Shown here: piece by piece, positions 56,279 to 64,000 of the stretch
Layout of the letters: each line of letters starts with the position of its first letter
How positions within the stretch are numbered: the first letter of the stretch is position 1
Source: Tenrec ecaudatus
Lineage: Eukaryota; Chordata; Mammalia; Afrosoricida; Tenrecidae
Length of the DNA: 64,000 nucleotides
NCBI RefSeq assembly: GCF_050624435.1
Contig: NC_134537.1
Location: 11,962,584-12,026,583, forward strand
Direction of reading: 5' to 3'
Made by a program: the position numbers and the translations under genes
The notes under the pieces: generated by a model
What the model was told of the DNA's origin: nothing
What the model saw: only the letters and a program-made list of their open reading frames with translations
The model's database searches: none

Positions 56279-56689
56279 GTAAGTTTTTCTTCACTCACCT
56301 GCCCTCCATTCTCAAATAAGAATTATGATGACATTGGAAAGTTTAGATATCGAAAGACGTGACCAACATCCAAGGCTGGCATTTCAGTTTGATTTTTGTA
56401 TAGTTACCTCTAAAGGCTTCTTAGAATGATATTTGTTTTAATAGCACACGTCCTATGCTATGTCTAGCTTTTACATGGTTATATAGGTTTTAGAGGATTT
56501 TTTTGTGCTTATACGGGCTTTATAGGAATTCACTTAATACTTTCTTAAGGGAATAAACCATAATATACTTAATGACTCTAGTATTTTACTACTAAAAAGT
56601 AGCATTGCAATAGGCCTCATTTTGCACAGACTAGTTTTTAAATGTATTATTAGCAGTGAGTCTTAAAAATTGGGTTTACTAGGTCAAAA

Positions 56690-57110
56690 ATGTTAACTAA
56701 GTAAACATTTCAATGCATTAACAGTGCAGTGACAAATTACTTTTCAAAAGATTTGTACCAACTTACTCTGCCATCAGCAGGGTCTTCTGACAGCCCGTCA
56801 TACCACGTTCTTGTCAACAGTACATTTTTTCTTCACAAACTCACTGGGTTAGAATATTTGCATTTCTTTAATTTCTAATGGATTTGGACAGTTTTTGATG
56901 CTAATTAGTTGTTAATTATGCTTGCACATCTTTGTCTACTTATCAGCCTCTGTGTTTTTCTTTCCTGATCAGTTTGTGTGAATTCTTTGTATAATTAAAA
57001 TACAAACTGTTAGTCTGCTATTTTCCACCTGGCTTTTGAGATGTGCATGCTAATTTCTTAAGCTCACAGTGTTCCATATTTTGTTAAATAATCTCTGATG
57101 TGGTCATGAT
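56690..57110 (-). mobile_element. Possible old LINE-1 fragment
   Basis: Words such as ACTCTGCCATCAGCAGGGTC and CACTGGGTTAGAATATTTGC resemble antisense L1 3' sequence; heavily diverged. Confidence 0.35.
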
Positions 57111-57217
57111 TTTTCTATTTCAGTATATTTATGGCTTTAATATTTCAGGAATCTATTGAATAATAAGTTGAATAAATAATAAGAGACCATTTATTGAGGT
57201 TGATATGACTCCTTTAT

Positions 57218-57555
57218 TTTTTTAATCATTTTATTAGGGGCGCATACAACTCTTATCACAATCTATATATACATCAATTGTGTAAAGCACATTTGTACAT
57301 TCATTGCCCTCATCATTCTCAAAACATTTACTCTCCACGTAAGCCCCTGGCATCAGCTCCTCATTTCCCCCCTCCCTGCTTTTGCCTCCCTCATGAACCC
57401 GTGATAATTTATAAATTATTATTGTGTCATATCTTGCACTGTCCGATGTCTCCCTTCCCCCACTTTTCTGTTGTCCATCCCCCAGGGAGGAGGCTATATG
57501 TAGATCCTTGTAATCGGTTCCCCCTTTCCAACCCACCCTCCCTGCACTCTCCCAG
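57218..57555 (-). mobile_element. L1-type LINE insertion with perfect 16-bp target duplication
   Basis: Inverted 338-bp copy, tail first (TTTTTTAATCATTTTATTAG), ending CTGCACTCTCCCAG. It is flanked by identical GATATGACTCCTTTAT at 57202-57217 and 57556-57571. The intact duplication and close match to the consensus make it one of the youngest insertions in the window. Confidence 0.9.
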
Positions 57556-57624
57556 GATATGACTCCTTTATAAGACCCCTCAAAAGTATTGAAATACAAT
57601 CATGTTATTCTGAGGACCTGGTGC

Positions 57625-57930
57625 ACCTGACCCAGGCCATGCATTTTCAACCACTTCATCTGCATGTGAAAGTTGGATATCGTCTAAGGAAGACCAAAGA
57701 AGAGCCCATGCACTTGAATTAAGGTGCTGGCAAAGAATATGGGAAGTGCCATGAGGTGCCCAAAGAGCAAACACATCTGTCTTGGAACAAGTACAGCCAG
57801 ATTGCTTGTTAGCAGCATGTCCTCTGGACATGCTAGGGCAGACAAGTCCCTCGAAAAAAGGCATCATTCTTGGTAAAACAGAGGGGCAGAGAAAATGCTT
57901 TCTAGATCTTTCTCTCAATCGAATCTAAAT
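57625..57930 (+). pseudogene. RTE LINE ORF2 3' region, broken
   Basis: ACCCAGGCCATGCATTTTCA, GCATGTGAAAGTTGGATATC, GGAAGACCAAAGAAGAGCCC, AAATCTGTCTTGG-like ACATCTGTCTTGGAACAAG and AGGCATCATTCTTGGTAAAA follow RTE ORF2 order. It is interrupted by frame changes. Confidence 0.7.
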
Positions 57931-58261
57931 ACCATTCTCCTACTTTGCTGAGAAAAGCTTCAGTATCCATGTACTAGTCATTTGGTTGAACCACTCCATC
58001 TTATTTCTTCATGTGAATGGAAATGGTCCGTCGTCTTCGAGATAGCGCGGCAGTGTTCTATATGTATTTAATTGGTGATAGTATGTTGGTGAGCTCTTAG
58101 GCTCTCACCAGCTCTTGGTTTGCTATTTGTGTAACACAGTTGAGGGCTGTTTGGGCTGGTGATTTTGGCTATTAATGATCCAGTGGCACTGCAGTGAATA
58201 GTGGCTGCAGGGTAGATGGATAAGGCTGGGCTAGGTACACATGGTGTGTATCTCCAGATGT

Positions 58262-58460
58262 GGGACAAGAGGGGAAAACTCAACAAAATGAAAGAGAGAG
58301 AAAGAGAACAGTAAAAAATTAAAAAGTGGTAAATGGTAAACCACAGAAAGAAAAAAGAGAACCGAATAACTGAAAAAGGAGGGAAGAGCAACAAGGGAAA
58401 GGAAGCAAAAACTGAAATACAAAAACAAAACTAGGGGTAGAGGAAGGAAAGAGGAGGCTC
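58262..58460. repeat. Purine-rich (GAAA-type) tract
   Basis: Nearly 200 bp dominated by A and G on the + strand (GAAAGAGAGAGAAAGAGAAC and similar), imperfect and without a fixed unit. Confidence 0.7.
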
Positions 58461-60139
58461 AGCTGGTGACTGAGGTCAGAAGGAATTCTTTTGGGTCAAA
58501 GGACAGCTGGGGACAGGGCAGCTGGTTATGGAAGGATTCCCCACCTTTCTGGAGGTGGCCCAAGTGCCAGCACTGCATGTTCTGCTCCTCTAAGAAGAGG
58601 GAGTTTATGCACCTCCACATACTGCGTGATGTAGCTGGCACCAGATCCACGAATACAAGGCTCTGGACGCAAGCAGAGCAGGGGTTGTGCATGGGAGTGC
58701 GGGCGTGGGAGTGTCACTCGGTGGGTGAGGGTGATGGCAGATCATACCTCTGGTCACCAAGAGGATGTGGAGAACAAAGATTTCCTCCTTTCTTGTCACA
58801 GTCTATCAATCTCCCAGGCCGCTGTCTGGATGGAAGGCTGGCTGCAAATTTCAAGATGGCAGCACCTTATCAGGCTAGCTAACAATTCCCTGGTGTCTCT
58901 TCTTGGCTGATGGAATTCATTTTCTTCACCTATTTGGCTTACTATCCACTACCCTAGTCTTTCTTCCGAGGACCAGGGTTCCAGGAATCTCATCTCTATC
59001 TGGTGGGCAGGTCTATGACGTGTTTGCTGCGCAGGGTCTATATAGCATGTTTCCCTAGTTTGCCTCTGAAAGTCCCTGCAAGTTTTGTTTTGTGTTAAGA
59101 TGTTATAAGAAGTTATGGTAGATTGTGGAGGGATTCATTTGCTAAAAACCTTAACAATTTTTTCTTTGGTAATTTGCCTTTTGTTATTTAAAAAATTCTT
59201 CCAGATGTGTTGCTGTATCCACTCCCTCATGTGTAATTTTGCCCATACATTTTCTGTCTTTATTTTTGGGTGTGTGTCTAGTTTTGCCAAGGGCTTTGGT
59301 GATTGCTATATTTTCTAAGCTCTTCTCTTAAATTCAATTTTGAAACAGAATTTGTTTTTCCTTCTACCTTCTTTCTGTCTTACTTTCATTAGGACTTAAT
59401 GTTCTTTAGGCTGTTAATTTAAATGTTTTCCTCGTTCCTTTTTTGTAAACAGTGAAAACATTGGTAAGGATCATATCGATGAGTACAAGTTTGGTGCTAT
59501 CCCCTAAGTTTTACTAAGTAGCATTTCAATTTTTAATATTTTCTAAATATCTTTTGCACACCTGGTTTGCCTCTAACTTCTACTCATTTTTTGCAGAGTC
59601 AAATGTAAAGGAGATCGACATGTACGATTCCTAATATTATTTTCAGAAAATTCTAAATGTTACACTTCTTCTCCTGCATTAGTCCCCGCTGTGGATAGAG
59701 ACAACTATCAGGTTCCCAGAAATTGGAAGAGACCCAGGCAGGCTCAGGTGGAGGCAAAAGCCTCGTGCTTCTAGGATGGTTGATCTGACATTTATGGTGT
59801 GGGGACAGCAATGGCCTGGATGCCCTGTCTTAACTTGAGGGACTTAGGCAGCGGGTCACAATGCCTTCACACCACAGGTGTGAACATCAGAGCTGGCCAC
59901 AGGCGGTTTGTGTCTCCAGCATGGAAGGAGTTATTTGAGAACTTCCAGATCTTGGGGACACTGGTCAGGGGACGGACCGTGCCCGCAGGCTGGGGAATAA
60001 AAACAGCGTGACCAGGGTGGGGACTCCAGGAAAGAGGGGCCGGTGATCTGTGGAGACTTTCCTCTTGACTCTGGGTCATGCTGAGTTTTCATTATGCTTC
60101 TTTGCAAAGTGGTTTCTTTTGTTTTCTTATTTTCCTATA
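58461..60139. other. Intronic sequence, nothing recognised
   Basis: Lies within SCN11A intron 3. A 138-codon open frame (58466-58882) has no recognised domain or splice support; the later part is AT-rich and could be old LINE sequence. Confidence 0.4.
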
Positions 60140-60350
60140 GCTTTAAAACATTTATTAAAAGATCTTTTCACTGGGGCTCTTACGGCTCTGATAACCATCC
60201 ATCCGTCAATTGTATCAGCCACATTTGTACATAGGCTGCCATCATTATTTTCTGGACATTTACTTTCTATTGAGCCCTTGGTATCAGCTCCTCTTTTTTC
60301 CCTCCCTCCCCAACCTTGTGACCCCTTGATAAATTATTATTTTCATATCT
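60140..60350 (-). mobile_element. L1-type LINE 3' end, diverged subfamily
   Basis: Inverted copy with CTTTCTATTGAGCCCTTGGT, the same subfamily as 6575-6722. It is followed immediately by another inverted copy. Confidence 0.75.
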
Positions 60351-60840
60351 TTAAAAAAATCATTTTCTTGGGGGCTTGTACAAGTCTTATCACAATCCAT
60401 CCATCCATCCATTAGGTCAAGCTCATGTACACATTTGTTGCCATCCTTATTCTCAAAACATTTGCTTTCTGCTTGAGCCTTGGTATCTGCTCCTCATTTT
60501 TCCCCCTTCCTCCCCATCTCCCCTCCTTTGTGAACCCTTGATAATTTATAAATTATTATTATTTGGTCATGTATTACACTGTTCAGCATCTCCCTTCACC
60601 CACCTTTCTGTTGTTCGTCTCCCTGGAGGGTGTGTGTGTGGTGATGTGTCAATCATTGCGATGGGTTCCCCCTTCCTCCTCTCTTCTGTCCACCTTCTCC
60701 CTACCTTCCTGCTATCCCTCCTCTCATTCCTTGTCCTGAGCGATTATCTCTAATCTGTATCTCCGGTCCAGCCCTCAGTGAAAGGCAGGACTGGGGTCAT
60801 GATAGTGGGGCGGGGGAAGGAGGAAGCCTCAGAAATCGGG
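60351..60840 (-). mobile_element. L1-type LINE 3' end
   Basis: Inverted copy: tail TTTAAAAAAATCATTTTC, then GGGGGCTTGTACAAGTCTTA, the C-rich tract, and on to GGGGTCATGATAGTGGGGCG. Confidence 0.85.
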
Positions 60841-61637
60841 TGAGGAATCTTGGCATTTCCTCATACTCCACCCTTTTCCTAGAGGAATGTGTTGAATCCC
60901 AGATGCCATTGCTTCTCTTTCAGTGGGCTCCAGCAATTACGGTTGGTACTTGAGGTGTTGGTCAGATATTAGAAATGACCCTTTCTCTGACCTCTGCAAG
61001 AAATGAGCAGATTCATCTGTCCTCGAGGACAACTCTCCCTCCTTGGTGGAGTCTTTGTAGGAACGGCCTCTGTCCATGGCTGGGGAGGGACTTGGAATAT
61101 GTGTCTGTCCTTTCAGGAGGTCATGGGACACCTATGGGAACAGAAACCACGTGGACACTGTCACTAGAAGAAATGGCTGTCCTTTCAGAATGTTGGCCAT
61201 TCTGTGTGAAGAGATGCTCCTCCCTGTCTACTGCAGCTTCCCTGGGCGCCTTTGTGATCAGGGGACAGAGCCAGGGAAGGGCCTGCTCCTGCAGCAGTGG
61301 TTTTCCCTGACCAGCATTTCTGTGAGATACAGTGAATTGTCTCTCCCCATGACGGGAAAGAGTGGCCTCACTGGAAGTTAATTTGCTCTAAGAATCAAAG
61401 GCCATCTTCACTACTAAAAGATCCATAAATTACAGCTCTCAAAGAAGAACTCTAGTCTGTAGGAAGCAAACAAGGTCAAGGCTGGGAGCAGGCCAGCAAT
61501 GTTCCTTCTCCCCTGGTGGCATTTGGATGGGCAGAGGAGGCCTGAAGGTCGGGGTGGGCAGAGGCTGTTGAAAATGTTCTCCTGAAAGGAGCAATTAGTT
61601 CACAGGCTAGTGTCTCTTGCCTTTCCTTTTGTTGGAA
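60841..61637. other. Intronic sequence, nothing recognised
   Basis: Unique. Open frames of 101 and 111 codons at 60975-61381 show no sodium-channel or other recognised sequence. Confidence 0.45.
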
Positions 61638-61928
61638 AGCATATAACCGCCTCCCTGGGGGATGGACAACAGAAAAGTGGGTAAAGGGAGGCATTGGAAA
61701 GTGTAAGACATAATAATAATAACTTATAAATTATCAAGGGTTCATGAGGGAGGGAAGGCGGGGGGAGGGGGAAGGGATAAAAACGAGGAGCTGATACCAA
61801 GGGCTCAAGTAGAAAGCAAATGTTTTGAGAATGATGATGACAACAAATGTGCACATGTGCTTGACCCAATGGGTGTCTGGATGGATTGTGATAAGAGCTG
61901 TACCAGCCCCCAATGAAATAATTTTAAG
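61638..61928 (+). mobile_element. L1-type LINE 3' end, short
   Basis: + copy from GCATATAACCGCCTCCCTGG to CAGCCCCCAATGAAATAATT. The polyadenylation signal is mutated to AATGAAA. Confidence 0.85.
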
Positions 61929-62151
61929 AGGGAAAGAAAAGGAGCTTCACCCCTTTGTCCATAGGCCTATTCTTCAACAAGTCTAAAGACCGGGACTTGT
62001 CTGAGTGGCCTGCCTGTCTGAGCGCTAGTTGACTGGTTATCAGAATATTCAATACCACATTCAAATGGAAGAAGATATCATCCAGGTCAGAAAAGACAGA
62101 TGGCTCATTGTTTTACTCATCACTTACCACCCTCTTTCTTGTTCCGAATGA

Positions 62152-62292
<141 letters not shown>

Positions 62293-62892
62293 TAAGAACA
62301 TTGAAGATATTTGTTGGGGAGACTCGGGATGGGGGGAACCCGTTTGCTTACCCACAGCTGAAGCATGGCCTCATGCTGCCTGTAGCTTTGAGTGCAGCAT
62401 TGGGTGGTTAGTCCTGAACAGCACCTTGCAGCCAGTTGGCCTGAGGACTTCATGCACAAATCCATTTCTAGACCAACTTTTTCCTTCTCATTCTCCTAGC
62501 CATTCCCTCTCTGAATGCTGCCGTGTTGTAAACTCTCGTGTGACCACAGGAGAGCAAAATCTAGCCGTGGTTTTTACCGTCTTTCTTGTAACAATTGCTG
62601 CTTTAACAAAAATACCACAAAGAAATGGCTTTACGGAATGTGCATTTCCCCCCTCATAGTTCTGGATGCTAGCCATCCACACTCTGGGCCTGGCTCTTGG
62701 GGCAGGTTTTTCTTGGTCTATTTTAGCATCCAGTAGCTGCTGACAGTCTTTAGTGTTCCTTGGTAACTCTCCGCCCCTGTGTGCGTTTCTGTGTCTAGTT
62801 TGCTCATTTTATTACTCAGAAGTCATTAGAGTTAGGACCCACCTTACTCTAGTATCAGCTAATTAACATAACAAAGAATCTCCGATTACTAA

Positions 62893-63081
62893 ACAGGGTA
62901 CTCAACTAGCATGGAGTTGATTCTGACTCATATTAATGCCATAGAAATGCTCTTTAGGATTTCTGAGACCAAATCTTTATGGAAGGAGATCACTTTCATC
63001 TTTGGAAGGCCTGGTGGGTTTGAACAGTTGACCTTGTGGTTTGCAGCCTAGCTCTTAACCCATTGCACCACTAGGGAACCC
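62893..63081 (-). repeat. AfroSINE
   Basis: Antisense blocks GTTGATTCTGACTCATATTA, CAAATCTTTATGGAAGGAGA, GTGGGTTTGAACAGTTGACC and CCCATTGCACCACTAGGGAA. Complete order. Confidence 0.82.
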
Positions 63082-63108
63082 TTATTTATAGGTACCAAAA
63101 AGAAAAAA

Positions 63109-63290
63109 AAATCCAGTATCATTGAGTTGATTTCCATTCATAGCTACCTTATAGAGAATTTCCAAGGCTGTAAATCTTTACAAGAGAAGGATAACTTCAT
63201 CCTCCCAAGGGGACGGCAGATGGGGGTGAACTTCTGCCTCTGAAAACAGCACAGTTTAATGCTTACCTGACAGTGCCACTAGGGCTCTTT
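63109..63290 (-). repeat. AfroSINE
   Basis: Antisense copy right behind the previous one: GTTGATTTCCATTCATAGCT, GGCTGTAAATCTTTACAAGA and GACAGTGCCACTAGGGCTC. Confidence 0.8.
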
Positions 63291-63423
63291 ATTTGTAGGC
63301 ATAGGGGTTAGGATTTCTACATAATTTGGAGAACACAATTCAATCTATAACATCCTTCTAAAGCTCACAGCCCAGAGAGGAAGATAAATGGTTAATGACC
63401 ATTACGATATGCCCTGGTTATTA

Positions 63424-63575
63424 AGGACCCTGGTGGCAATTTGGGGTTGGAATTGGGTAACTAACCAAAGGGTCATCTGTTGAACTCACGAGCCAACCCA
63501 AGGGAGAAAACAGCCTGTCTGCTCATACCAACTGTCACTGAGTAAAAACTGACCCGATGAGAGTGAGGTTGATTG
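63424..63575 (+). repeat. AfroSINE, shortened
   Basis: Head GGACCCTGGTGGCAATTTGG, then GTTGAACTCACGAGCCAACC and GGGAGAAAACAGCCTGTCTG, with a degenerate 3' end. Confidence 0.7.
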
Positions 63576-63635
63576 AGTTTTACGTTGACTGTATAACATG
63601 ACCCTTCTGCTGAGTTGATTCTGACTCATAGTGAC

Positions 63636-63760
63636 CTGGTGGCACAACAATTGAGCACTTGGTTCCACAACAAAAGGCTGGTAGTTTGAACCTGCCCAGT
63701 GGTCGGAGGAGAAAGACCTGGTAGATTTCTCCTGCAGACTGCAGCACGTGGCGAGAGCTA
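63636..63760 (+). repeat. AfroSINE, 5' part
   Basis: Head GACCTGGTGGCACAACAATT, GGCTGGTAGTTTGAACCTGC and GAGGAGAAAGACCTGGTAG. The preceding TTGATTCTGACTCATAG is a leftover of another, antisense copy. Confidence 0.7.
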
Positions 63761-64000
63761 AGATAGGAGATGCGTACGGATTCAGCTGTCAGAATAAGTA
63801 TGAGGAGTCAGAGTCAAAAAGTCTTTGGTTACTGCAAGGCTGCAAAGAGTTTCTCTCACGTTTTCTTCTGGAAGTTTTCTACTTTTGTCTCTTCTGTTCA
63901 AAACCATGGTCTGTTTGGGCTCAATGATTGGCTATGGTGTGAGGTAAGGACTGAAGCTTTCCCTGAAGAAGGGGCACCCATTTGGCATCTGAATGATGAG

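Noticed and set aside
58466..58882. 138-codon + open frame in intron 3
   Set aside because: No recognised domain, no convincing splice sites, and competing frames on the opposite strand.
60975..61381. Open frames before SCN11A exon 4
   Set aside because: No similarity to sodium channel segments; exon 3 to exon 4 already joins in phase (GA+G).

Overview
This is nuclear DNA from a placental mammal: intron-split coding sequence, microsatellites and a very dense layer of retroposons. The one protein-coding gene I can support is the 5' coding part of SCN11A (Nav1.9, a tetrodotoxin-resistant sensory-neuron sodium channel) on the + strand. Four consecutive coding exons are present: 47925-48191 (N-terminus), 52338-52456 (end of N-terminal domain), 56186-56278 (domain I S1 and S1-S2 loop) and 62163-62291 (S2 to start of S3). 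They join in phase at 267+119+93+129 nt and the gene runs off the right edge. Intron 2 (52457-56185) is a minor-spliceosome AT-AC intron with textbook U12 signals.

Host lineage: the commonest short repeat is a tRNA-derived SINE that I recognise as AfroSINE, and there are RTE-type LINE 3' ends of the kind I associate with elephant and other afrotherians. Two fragments match SPIN, a horizontally transferred hAT transposon reported from tenrec but not from elephant or hyrax. Together these suggest Afrotheria and most likely a tenrec (Echinops); this is inference, not proof.

Layout: 1-47.8 kb holds no gene I can support. It fits the long gene-poor interval upstream of SCN11A in other mammals, though untranslated SCN11A exons could hide there. 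It is built from (a) about 17 copies of one 5'-truncated LINE 3' end with a G-rich tract, AATAAA and A-rich tail (here 'L1-type'); (b) three related LTR-like families (A, B, C; about 500-590 bp, TG...CA ends, 5-bp target duplications); (c) about 20 AfroSINEs; (d) RTE LINE 3' ends; (e) fossil DNA transposons (mariner, a Tigger/pogo-like element, SPIN); (f) a 47-bp minisatellite and several microsatellites. From 47.8 to 64 kb the same repeats lie in the SCN11A introns.

Several insertions are nested with intact target-site duplications, so relative ages can be read: RTE, then LTR-A, then a second LTR-A at 31.5-32.9 kb; LTR-A, then L1-type at 35.7-37.2 kb; RTE, then LTR-B at 18.7-19.5 kb; Tigger-like, then L1-type at 43.0-44.0 kb. 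I found no CRISPR array, operon, rRNA, tRNA gene or other autonomous system. The most notable biology is the AT-AC intron, the horizontally acquired SPIN pieces, and two direct LTR copies bracketing SCN11A exon 2.
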